From an uncultured Prevotella sp. (GTDB lineage Bacteria > Bacteroidota > Bacteroidia > Bacteroidales > Bacteroidaceae): DNA of 6,325 nucleotides. The notes beneath the pieces were generated by a model. The model was given only the letters and a program-made list of their open reading frames with translations. It searched no databases and was not told where the DNA came from. How positions within the stretch are numbered: position 1 is the first letter of the stretch; every line of letters begins with the position of its first letter. The stretch is taken from NCBI GenBank assembly GCA_900554835.1, contig USJD01000197.1, forward strand, positions 1-6,325, written 5' to 3'. Shown here in pieces: positions 1-5,656 of this stretch. A program made the translations under genes and the position numbers.

Positions 1-648
1 ACCATCGGTTTCATCTGCGCACTCGTTGCTTCATTGGCAGCATTCTTCAACAGCTGTGCTACCCTCTTCACCGAGGACTTCTACAAGCCATTGAAGAAGG
101 GCATGTCTGAGGCTCACTACGTACTCGTTGGCCGTATCGCTACCGTAGTAGTTGTAGTTCTCGGTTTCGCATGGTTGCCAATCATGATGAAGATGGACAC
201 CCTATACAACTACCTCCAGGGAATCCAGTCACTCCTGGCTCCAGCCATGGTAGCAGTATTTGCGATGGGTATCTTCTTCAAGAAGATTACTCCAAAGGCA
301 GGTGAATACACCATGATTACCGGTTTCCTCATCGGTATGCTCCGCCTCGTTACCAATGTAATCACAGATACAGGTAAGGCAACTATGGATGGTGCATTTT
401 GGAACTGCACAGCATGGTTCTGGCAGACCAACTGGCTGGTATTCGAGTGCTGGTTGCTCGTATTCCTCATCATCTTCATGATTGTAGTAAGCTGTTTCAC
501 ACCAGCTCCAAGCAAGGAACAGGTAGAGGCCATCACCTTCACATCCGACTTCAAGAAGTCTATCCGTGAAAGCTGGGATGCATTCGATATCATCGGTACA
601 CTCGTAGTTATCGGTCTCTGTGCTGCATTCTACGCATATTTCTGGTAA
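1..648 (+). CDS. Sodium/solute symporter (SSS/SGLT family), C-terminal part; probable L-arabinose importer
   Basis: The reading frame is open from base 1 and ends at TAA 646-648, so 215 residues are visible and the N-terminal part, probably more than half, lies outside the window. The first visible segment ends in SLAAFFNSCATLFTEDFYK (residues 11-29), which aligns with the SGLT helix carrying the Na2 sodium site followed by the conserved T-x-D-x-Y-K end. Hydrophobic spans lie at about 1-16, 41-63, 72-93, 103-121, 144-166 and 196-215. LAPAMVAVFAMGIFFKK (79-95) matches the later helix of bacterial SGLT proteins. The family couples sugar uptake to sodium entry across the inner membrane. Arabinose as substrate is inferred only from the adjoining araR-araD-araA-araB genes, and the same neighbourhood in Bacteroides carries an SSS-type arabinose permease. 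One expected sodium-site serine appears to be Ala10. Family assignment is secure; substrate is moderately likely. Confidence 0.88.
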   Translation, partial: TIGFICALVASLAAFFNSCATLFTEDFYKPLKKGMSEAHYVLVGRIATVVVVVLGFAWLPIMMKMDTLYNYLQGIQSLLAPAMVAVFAMGIFFKKITPKAGEYTMITGFLIGMLRLVTNVITDTGKATMDGAFWNCTAWFWQTNWLVFECWLLVFLIIFMIVVSCFTPAPSKEQVEAITFTSDFKKSIRESWDAFDIIGTLVVIGLCAAFYAYFW

Positions 649-656
649 AAAGCATT

Positions 657-679
657 TTCGCTAGGCTGACTCTGGCGAA
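657..679 (+). terminator. Stem-loop just after the symporter gene, possible terminator
   Basis: Nine bases after the symporter stop codon, 657-665 (TTCGCTAGG) can pair with 671-679 (CTCTGGCGAA region) around a five-base loop, giving nine pairs of which two are G-T wobbles. No T-run follows on the + strand, so this is not a textbook intrinsic terminator. It could protect the 3' end of the symporter message or help terminate it. The structure is visible in the sequence; the role is inference. Confidence 0.35.
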
Positions 680-695
680 CAATACAAATATCACA

Positions 696-739
696 CAAGT
701 CTGTCACCTTATAGGCAAGTCCTGAAGGAGACAGACTTG
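696..739 (+). terminator. Strong stem-loop between symporter and araR; terminator or leader element
   Basis: CAAGTCTGTC (696-705) is perfectly complementary to GACAGACTTG (730-739). Inside it, after one A-A mismatch, CCTT (707-710) pairs with AAGG (725-728), and AGG (713-715) can pair with CCT (721-723) around a five-base loop. No T-run follows directly; the nearest is TTTTT at 757-761, within a weaker TAAAAAG/CTTTTTA inverted repeat (743-749/756-762). CAAGTC also recurs in the loop at 716-721, so the 3' arm could pair with either copy. The hairpin may separate symporter transcription from araR, or be a regulatory leader or operator-like palindrome. The sequence does not decide which. Confidence 0.45.
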
Positions 740-766
740 AACTAAAAAGCAACCACTTTTTACTAT
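737..766 (+). promoter_or_regulatory. Possible promoter for araR and the ara operon
   Basis: TTG at 737-739 and TACTATT at 761-767 are separated by 21 bases, roughly the spacing of the Bacteroidota -33/-7 promoter (TTTG and TAnnTTTG), but the -7 box matches its consensus only partly. Read as a sigma-70-like promoter it is TTGAAC, 18 bases, TACTAT. It sits at the base of the 696-739 stem and about 70 bases before the araR start, which is a sensible place. This is a weak candidate; no exact TAnnTTTG occurs in the gap. Confidence 0.22.
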
Positions 767-791
767 TCTAAAAAACATTCAAAGAAATAAA

Positions 792-805
792 GGCTGAAAA
801 AAGCC
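792..805 (+). other. Small GGCT/AGCC hairpin in the araR leader
   Basis: GGCT (792-795) and AGCC (802-805) flank an A-rich six-base loop. The hairpin ends two bases before the upstream in-frame ATG at 808 and 32 bases before the preferred araR start at 838. With only four pairs it could be chance. If real, it would tend to disfavour initiation at 808. It is listed because it bears on start choice. Confidence 0.2.
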
Positions 806-837
806 AAATGATAATAATCATTAAAAATCAAAACATC

Positions 838-1518
838 ATGACACAATTTTATAACGAACATTCCAAAGTCCTCGTTTCAGTTGACTGTATCATTTTCGGT
901 TTCAACGGAAGCCAGTTGCAATTGCTCATCGGCAAGCGCCAGATGGATCCAGGTCGTGGAGAATGGTCTCTCTATGGAGGCTTCGTAGGCCAGAACGAAA
1001 ATTTGGAGGATGCAGCCAATCGTGTCATTCTGGATTTGACAGGTATGAAGGGATTATACATCCGCCAAGTAGGTGCATTCGGTCGTATTGACCGTGACCC
1101 GGGCGAGCGTGTCATCTCTATCGCCTATTGCGCTCTCATCAACGTAAAAGATTATGATGATTCTCTCAGAATAAGATATGGTTTGGAATGGGTAAATCTG
1201 AATGAACTCCCTAAGTTGTATTCCGACCACAACCAGATGATTCAAAATGCGATAGCACAAATTCGCCGCCGCATCAACAATGAACCGTTGAGTTTTAAAT
1301 TGCTTCCAGAACTGTTCACTCTTACCCAGTTGCAACATGTTTTTGAAGCCGTGATGGGTGAAGAAATCGATAAGCGCAACTTCCGTAAGCGTATCAAGGA
1401 TATCGACTTCATAGAGAAGACCGAACTTATCGACAAGATATCCTCTAAAAGAGGAGCTGCTCTCTATCGCTTCAACAAGAAAGCATACGAACAAGATCCG
1501 TATTTCAACCTGAAGTAA
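838..1518 (+). CDS. araR: AraR-type transcriptional regulator: degenerate Nudix domain plus C-terminal winged helix
   Basis: This 226-residue protein has the NrtR/AraR architecture. Residues 10-145 form a Nudix fold and about 150-215 a winged helix-turn-helix, with DKRNFRKRIKDI (178-189) the likely DNA-recognition region. The Nudix box spans Gly48-Met70, and Glu54 and Arg62 fit the pattern, but the catalytic REUxEE part reads RVILDL, so the metal-binding glutamates are absent and hydrolase activity is unlikely. In Bacteroides a closely similar Nudix protein at the same place is an arabinose-responsive regulator; repression of the ara genes here is inferred from that and from position. An in-frame ATG at 808 would add MIIIIKNQNI. 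I prefer 838 because MTQFYNEHSKVLVSVDCIIFGF matches where family members begin. The symporter ends 189 bases upstream, and araD begins 70 bases downstream. I could not identify the operator. Confidence 0.87.
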   Translation: MTQFYNEHSKVLVSVDCIIFGFNGSQLQLLIGKRQMDPGRGEWSLYGGFVGQNENLEDAANRVILDLTGMKGLYIRQVGAFGRIDRDPGERVISIAYCALINVKDYDDSLRIRYGLEWVNLNELPKLYSDHNQMIQNAIAQIRRRINNEPLSFKLLPELFTLTQLQHVFEAVMGEEIDKRNFRKRIKDIDFIEKTELIDKISSKRGAALYRFNKKAYEQDPYFNLK

Positions 1519-1559
1519 TAGAAAGCCATTAAGATAGAAAATTATTTGCAACTAAATAT

Positions 1560-1573
1560 ACAACAATTAATAA
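1560..1573 (+). repeat. A-rich 14-base leader before araD, identical to one before the GH51 gene
   Basis: ACAACAATTAATAA lies 15 bases before the araD start and recurs exactly at 5657-5670, five bases before the GH51 start. araA has the related AACAACAACAATC directly before its ATG. Such A-rich, unstructured leaders are typical of Bacteroidota translation starts, which rely little on Shine-Dalgarno pairing. The araD leader additionally has AAGGA at 1575-1579, nine bases before its ATG. A translation role is inference; an operator half-site is an alternative. Confidence 0.4.
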
Positions 1574-1588
1574 AAAGGACATAAAACT

Positions 1589-2290
1589 ATGTTAGAAGAA
1601 TTGAAAGAAAAAGTGTTCAAGGCTAATCTTGACCTTGTAAAACACAACCTTGTGCTCTTCACATGGGGAAATGTAAGTGGCATCGACCGAGAGAAAGGTC
1701 TCGTTGTCATCAAGCCATCAGGTGTAAGTTATGACAATATGAAAGCCAGCGACATGGTAGTAGTTGACTTGGAAACAGGCAAAGTAGTAGAAGGCGATCT
1801 GAATCCTTCATCTGATACCCCTACCCATCTGGTTCTCTACCGTGCTTTCCCAGAGTTGGGCGGTGTGGTACATACACATTCCACTTATGCTACAGCTTGG
1901 GCTCAGGCTGGCATGGATATTCCAAATATCGGTACTACACATGCAGACTATTTCCACGACTGCATCCCTTGCACTGAGGCCATGACCGAAGACATGATGG
2001 CTGAGTATGAGCATAATACAGGCGTAGTGATCGTTGACCGTTTCAAGAAGGACAATATCAACCCGGTTCATACTCCAGGTGTACTGGTGAAGAACCACGG
2101 TCCATTCACATGGGGTAAAGATGCAGACGAAGCTGTTTACCACGCAGTAGTAGCAGAGCAGGTAGCCAAGATGGCGTTCATCTCTTTCAGCGTGAACCCA
2201 AATACGACCATGAATCCGCTGCTCGTAGAGAAGCACTTCAGCCGCAAGCATGGCCCTAACGCCTACTACGGTCAGAAAAAGAAAAAGTAA
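1589..2290 (+). CDS. araD: L-ribulose-5-phosphate 4-epimerase (class II aldolase family)
   Basis: This cytoplasmic zinc enzyme converts L-ribulose-5-phosphate to D-xylulose-5-phosphate, the last step linking arabinose to the pentose phosphate pathway. The 233 residues match the E. coli enzyme (231) almost without gaps. Visible sites are the zinc ligands His95 and His97 in VVHTHSTY and His170 in VKNHGPF; the phosphate/substrate-binding segments GNVSG (27-31), KPSG (42-45) and SSD (74-76, Asp76 being the expected metal-site acid); Asp120 in THADYFHD, expected to be catalytic; and the C-terminal YYGQ (226-229) with the catalytic tyrosine Tyr227. All are intact, so it should be active. The start fits family length and follows an A-rich leader. 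It lies 70 bases after araR and 76 before araA, presumably co-transcribed. One oddity is four lysines (230-233) after YYGQ, where the E. coli protein stops. Confidence 0.96.
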   Translation: MLEELKEKVFKANLDLVKHNLVLFTWGNVSGIDREKGLVVIKPSGVSYDNMKASDMVVVDLETGKVVEGDLNPSSDTPTHLVLYRAFPELGGVVHTHSTYATAWAQAGMDIPNIGTTHADYFHDCIPCTEAMTEDMMAEYEHNTGVVIVDRFKKDNINPVHTPGVLVKNHGPFTWGKDADEAVYHAVVAEQVAKMAFISFSVNPNTTMNPLLVEKHFSRKHGPNAYYGQKKKK

Positions 2291-2322
2291 TTCCGAAGAA
2301 AGAAAAATTCTGAAGAAAGAAG
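2289..2322 (+). repeat. Two-copy 17-base GA-rich tandem repeat after araD
   Basis: Starting within the araD stop codon, a 17-base unit (AATTCCGAAGAAAGAAA) at 2289-2305 is followed directly by a second copy at 2306-2322 with two differences. The remainder of the gap to araA, up to 2366, is A-rich with AACAACAACAATC before the start. The purine-rich composition resembles the repeat after araA. It may be slippage-generated spacer DNA; no function is visible. Confidence 0.6.
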
Positions 2323-2366
2323 AAAGATAATAATAAAAAACTAACAATATAAAAACAACAACAATC

Positions 2367-3908
2367 ATGATTAAAGCATTTGAGAATTTAGAGGTTTGGT
2401 TTGTAACTGGTGCACAACTTCTTTACGGAGGTGAGACAGTTAAGATTGTAGATGGTCACTCAAAAGACATGGTAGATGGTCTCAACAACAGTGGCATCAT
2501 CCCAATCAAGGTAGTTTACAAAGGCACAGCTAACTCTTCTGCAGAGGTAGAGGCTGTGATGAAGGCTGCCAACAACGACAACAAGTGTGTAGGTATCATC
2601 ACATGGATGCACACCTTCTCTCCTGCCAAGATGTGGATCAAGGGCTTGCAGGCTCTCGAGAAACCACTCCTCCACTTCCATACACAATATAACGCAGAAC
2701 TCCCTTGGGATTCTATCGATATGGACTTCATGAACCTCAACCAGTCTGCTCACGGCGATATCGAGTTCGGTCATATCTGCACTCGTATGCGCATTCCAAG
2801 AAAGGTAGTAGTAGGTTACTGGAAGAGCGAAGAGGCTCAGAAGCAGATTGCAACATGGGCTCGCGTAGCTGCAGGTGTTGCTGATGCTCACAACGTACGC
2901 TGCTTGATGTTCGGTATGAACATGAACAACGTAGCTGTAACAGATGGCGACCGCGTAGAGTTCGAGCAGCGCATGGGTTACCACGTAGATTACTACCCAG
3001 TATCTTCACTCATGGAGTACTACAAGAAGGTAACAGATGCTGAGGCAGATGCACTCGTTGAGGAGTACAAGAAGGAATACACCATCAAGATCGATGAGTC
3101 TGGTGAGGAAGTTTACTGGGAAAAGGTAAAGAATGCTGCTAAGGCAGAAATTGCTCTCCGTTGCGTATTGAAGGATGAGAATGCAGTAGCGTTCACCACC
3201 AACTTCGATGACCTCGGTGATGCAGATGTAAACGATCCTAACTTCTGCGGTTTCGACCAGATTCCAGGTTTGGCTTCACAGCGCCTGATGGCAGAGGGTT
3301 ACGGTTTCGGTGCAGAGGGTGACTGGAAGACAGCTTGCCTCTACCGCACACTCTGGGTAATGAACCAAGGCTTGGAGAAGGGCTGCTCATTCCTTGAGGA
3401 CTATACACTCAACTTTGCTGAAGACCGCACATCAAGCCTCCAGAGCCACATGCTCGAGGTTTGCCCATTGATCGCAACAGACAAGCCAAAGCTCGAGGTT
3501 CACTTCCTCGGCATCGGTATCCGCAAGCAGCAGACCGCTCGTCTCGTATTCACATCTAAGACTGGTAAGGGTGTGAAGGCAACTGTAGTTGACCTCGGCA
3601 ACCGTTTCCGTCTCATCGCAAGTGAGGTAGAGTGCATCGAGCCAAAGGCAATGCCTAAACTCCCTGTAGCTTCAGCTCTCTGGGTTCCACAGCCAACCTT
3701 CGAGATTGGTGCAGGTGCTTGGATCCTCGCTGGCGGTACACACCACAGTGCATTCTCTTACGATATCACTGCTGAGTACTGGGAAGACTTCTGCGAGATC
3801 TTGGGTATTGAGTTCGTCAACATCGACAAGAACACAACTATCAGCAGCTTCAAGCAGCAACTCCGCAATAACGAGATTTACTACATGCTCAACAAAGCAT
3901 TGAGATAA
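2367..3908 (+). CDS. araA: L-arabinose isomerase
   Basis: This cytoplasmic, manganese-dependent enzyme interconverts L-arabinose and L-ribulose, the first intracellular step. It has 513 residues against 500 in E. coli and is recognisable throughout: EVWFVTGAQLLYG (9-21), WMHTFSPAKMW (80-90), PLLHFHTQ (100-107), LPWDSIDMDFMNLNQSAHG (112-130), VAVTDGD (189-195) and YGFGAEGDWKTA (312-323). The four metal/catalytic residues are Glu317 (GAEGD), Glu344 (FLEDY), His361 (SHMLEVCP) and His460 (GGTHH), in the same spacing as E. coli Glu306, Glu333 and His350, with His450 corresponding to His460. About ten extra residues (near 284-297, including NDPNFCGFDQ) lie just before the PGLASQRLM helix compared with E. 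coli. The ATG at 2367 follows an AACAACAACAATC leader, 76 bases after araD. araB follows after 95 bases. Confidence 0.98.
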   Translation: MIKAFENLEVWFVTGAQLLYGGETVKIVDGHSKDMVDGLNNSGIIPIKVVYKGTANSSAEVEAVMKAANNDNKCVGIITWMHTFSPAKMWIKGLQALEKPLLHFHTQYNAELPWDSIDMDFMNLNQSAHGDIEFGHICTRMRIPRKVVVGYWKSEEAQKQIATWARVAAGVADAHNVRCLMFGMNMNNVAVTDGDRVEFEQRMGYHVDYYPVSSLMEYYKKVTDAEADALVEEYKKEYTIKIDESGEEVYWEKVKNAAKAEIALRCVLKDENAVAFTTNFDDLGDADVNDPNFCGFDQIPGLASQRLMAEGYGFGAEGDWKTACLYRTLWVMNQGLEKGCSFLEDYTLNFAEDRTSSLQSHMLEVCPLIATDKPKLEVHFLGIGIRKQQTARLVFTSKTGKGVKATVVDLGNRFRLIASEVECIEPKAMPKLPVASALWVPQPTFEIGAGAWILAGGTHHSAFSYDITAEYWEDFCEILGIEFVNIDKNTTISSFKQQLRNNEIYYMLNKALR

Positions 3909-3913
3909 TTTAA

Positions 3914-3941
3914 GTGAAGAGTGAAGAACGAAGAGTGAAGA
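3914..3941 (+). repeat. Four-copy GTGAAGA heptamer array after araA
   Basis: Five bases after the araA stop codon there are four contiguous seven-base units: GTGAAGA, GTGAAGA, ACGAAGA and GTGAAGA, followed by ATTC. Only the third copy differs, at two positions. Viewed another way, GAAGAGTGAAGAA occurs twice with one base between (3916-3928, 3930-3942). The array is non-coding and sits between two co-directional operon genes. I recall similar GTGAAGA-type intergenic repeats in Bacteroides/Prevotella genomes, but that is memory and was not checked. Confidence 0.7.
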
Positions 3942-3969
3942 ATTCGAATGATTTTCAAGGCTTTACCCT

Positions 3970-4004
3970 TTGTTCTTTACATTAAAGAAAGAAAGAAAGA
4001 ACAA
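3970..4004 (+). promoter_or_regulatory. Inverted repeat ending on the araB start codon, spanning an AAAG microsatellite
   Basis: TTGTTCTTT (3970-3978) is perfectly complementary to AAAGAACAA (3996-4004), whose last base is the A of the araB ATG. The loop contains part of a four-copy AAAG run (3984-3999). Because TTCTTT can pair with any AAAGAA in that run, the hairpin can form in several registers. In mRNA this would compete with the A-rich initiation region of araB, but the stem is AT-rich and the loop long, so stability is modest. The structure is seen; translational control is inference. Confidence 0.4.
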
Positions 4005-5596
4005 TGAGCGCAAAAACTATTATAGAATCAGGTAAATCCATCCTCGGTATCGAGTTTGGCTCTACCCGAATCAAGGCTGTCTTGATCGACACCGACAACA
4101 ACCCTATCGCACAGGGTAGCTTTGAGTGGGAAAACCAATTGGTTGATGGTCTTTGGACTTACAGTATCGACACCATCTGGAAAGGCTTGCAAGATTGCTA
4201 TGCTGACCTCCGCAAGAACGTAAAGGCTGAGTACGACTGCGAAATCGAGCAGTTGGCTGCCATCGGTATCTCTGCGATGATGCACGGCTACATGGCTTTT
4301 GGCAAGGATCAGAACATCCTCGTTCCTTTCCGTACCTGGCGCAATACCAACACTGCCAAGGCTGCAGCCGAGCTTTCAGAGCTCTTCCACTTCAACATCC
4401 CGTTGCGTTGGAGCATCTCTCACGTATATCAGGCTATCCTGAATGGTGAGGAGCACATCGATAAGATTGACTTCCTGACCACTCTCGCTGGTTATATCCA
4501 CTGGCAGTTGACAGGCAAGAAGGTACTCGGCGTAGGCGATGCTTCAGGTATGCTCCCTATCGACTCAAACACCAATAACTACGATGCTGAGATGGTGGCT
4601 AAGTTCGATAAGCTCATCGAGCCAAAGAACTTGGGCTGGAAGATTCTCGACATTCTCCCAGAGGTATTGAATGCTGGCGAAGACGCTGGTGTTCTTACAG
4701 AAGAAGGTGCAAAGAAGCTCGATCCATCTGGCACTTTGAAGGCTGGTACTCCTCTCTGTCCTCCAGAGGGTGATGCTGGTACTGGTATGGTAGCTACCAA
4801 TGCTGTTCGTCAGCGCACAGGTAATGTCAGTGCAGGTACATCTTCTTTCTCTATGATTGTATTGGAGAAAGCATTGAGCCAACCTTACGAAGTCATTGAT
4901 ATGGTGACTACTCCAGATGGTAGCCCTGTAGCAATGGTTCACTGCAACAACTGTACTTCAGACCTCAATGCATGGGTAAGTTTGTTCAAACAATATCAGG
5001 AGTTGCTTGGTGTTCCTGTAGATATGAACGAGGTATTCGGAAAGCTCTACAACCACGCTCTTGAGGGCGATGCTGATTGCGGTGGCTTGATTGCTTACAA
5101 CTATATCTCTGGTGAGCCTGTAACAGGTCTTGCAGAAGGTCGCCCTATGTTCGTCCGCTCTGCCAACGACAAGTTCAACCTTGCCAACTTCATGCGTGCC
5201 AACCTCTACGCTTCAGTAGCAGTATTGAAGATTGGTAACGATGTTTTGTTCAAGGACGAGAAGGTGCAGGTGGACCGCATCACCGGTCATGGCGGTTTGT
5301 TCAAGACCAAGGGTGTAGGTCAGCGCATCCTCGCAGCAGCTATCAACTCCCCTATCTCTGTGATGGAGACAGCTGGTGAAGGTGGTGCATGGGGTATCGC
5401 ACTGCTCGCAGGTTATCTCGTGAACAATGCAGAGAAGTTGAACCTTGCAGATTACCTCGACAAGAAGGTATTTGCTGGCAACACAGGTACAGAGATTGCT
5501 CCTACAGCCGAAGATGTAGCCGGTTTTGATAAATATATTGAAACCTATAAGGCTGGTCTTGCTATCGAAAAGGCAGCAGTTGAGAACAAGAAGTAA
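4004..5596 (+). CDS. araB: FGGY-family carbohydrate kinase, probable L-ribulokinase
   Basis: A 530-residue FGGY kinase that would use ATP to convert L-ribulose to L-ribulose-5-phosphate in the cytoplasm. The N-terminal actin-like domain opens with ILGIEFGSTRIKAVLID (13-29), the phosphate-binding loop. MMHGYMAF (92-99) and FRTWRNTNT (109-117) are the usual sugar-pocket segments. PPEGDAGTGM (253-262) holds the likely catalytic base Asp257. GNVSAGTSSFSM (273-284) and GHGGLFKTKGVGQRILAAAINSPI (428-451, the FGGY signature 2 region) belong to the second domain, with AGEGGAWGIALLAG (457-470) near the nucleotide site. It is not close to E. coli AraB (566 residues) and looks more like the kinase subtype found with araA in Bacteroides. 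Ribulose specificity therefore rests on its position after araA and araD; xylulose or another ketose is the alternative. It begins 95 bases after araA, and the next gene is separated by a strong stem-loop. Confidence 0.88.
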   Translation: MSAKTIIESGKSILGIEFGSTRIKAVLIDTDNNPIAQGSFEWENQLVDGLWTYSIDTIWKGLQDCYADLRKNVKAEYDCEIEQLAAIGISAMMHGYMAFGKDQNILVPFRTWRNTNTAKAAAELSELFHFNIPLRWSISHVYQAILNGEEHIDKIDFLTTLAGYIHWQLTGKKVLGVGDASGMLPIDSNTNNYDAEMVAKFDKLIEPKNLGWKILDILPEVLNAGEDAGVLTEEGAKKLDPSGTLKAGTPLCPPEGDAGTGMVATNAVRQRTGNVSAGTSSFSMIVLEKALSQPYEVIDMVTTPDGSPVAMVHCNNCTSDLNAWVSLFKQYQELLGVPVDMNEVFGKLYNHALEGDADCGGLIAYNYISGEPVTGLAEGRPMFVRSANDKFNLANFMRANLYASVAVLKIGNDVLFKDEKVQVDRITGHGGLFKTKGVGQRILAAAINSPISVMETAGEGGAWGIALLAGYLVNNAEKLNLADYLDKKVFAGNTGTEIAPTAEDVAGFDKYIETYKAGLAIEKAAVENKK

Positions 5597-5606
5597 CTAA
5601 ATGATA

Positions 5607-5643
5607 AATACGTTTGTGGGGATTTTACCTCCACAAACGTATT
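5607..5643 (+). terminator. Perfect 13-bp stem-loop between araB and the GH51 gene
   Basis: AATACGTTTGTGG (5607-5619) pairs perfectly with CCACAAACGTATT (5631-5643) around an 11-base loop; two further G-C pairs (5620-5621 with 5628-5629) can form if T5630 bulges. It begins 10 bases after the araB stop and is the strongest hairpin in the window. No T-run follows on the + strand, only ATACTAAAAATC, so termination may be incomplete or the element may stabilise the 3' end of the araB message. The GH51 start lies only 32 bases downstream, leaving little room for a separate promoter, so some read-through is likely. Confidence 0.55.
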
Positions 5644-5656
5644 ATACTAAAAATCA

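Noticed and set aside
649..837. A small RNA gene or riboswitch in the symporter-araR gap
   Set aside because: The hairpins are real, but I recognise no riboswitch or ncRNA family core, and there is no clear promoter-terminator pair enclosing them.
1545..1573. TTTG at 1545-1548 with TAATAAAA at 1568-1575 as an araD promoter
   Set aside because: The spacing is right but the downstream box lacks the TTTG half; operon read-through from araR explains araD expression without it.
1054..2984. Long minus-strand open frames opposite araR, araD and araA (for example 1054-1551, 1808-2368, 2460-2984)
   Set aside because: Their translations show no recognisable domains, and each lies opposite a well-supported gene with intact catalytic motifs. 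They are frame shadows.
3706..3903. A 65-codon + strand frame inside the 3' end of araA
   Set aside because: It overlaps the conserved GGTHH region of AraA in another frame and its product is low-complexity Ser/Thr; no independent start signal.
2289..4003. CRISPR-like or mobile-element origin of the intergenic repeats
   Set aside because: The units are short, contiguous and GA-rich, with no spacers, terminal inverted repeats, target duplications or transposase; slippage-type tandem repeats fit better.
5609..5616. TACGTTTG as a -7 promoter box for the GH51 gene
   Set aside because: It matches TAnnTTTG but lies within the stem, is mirrored on the other strand by the palindrome, and has no TTTG at the proper upstream spacing (the nearest TTG is 26 bases away).
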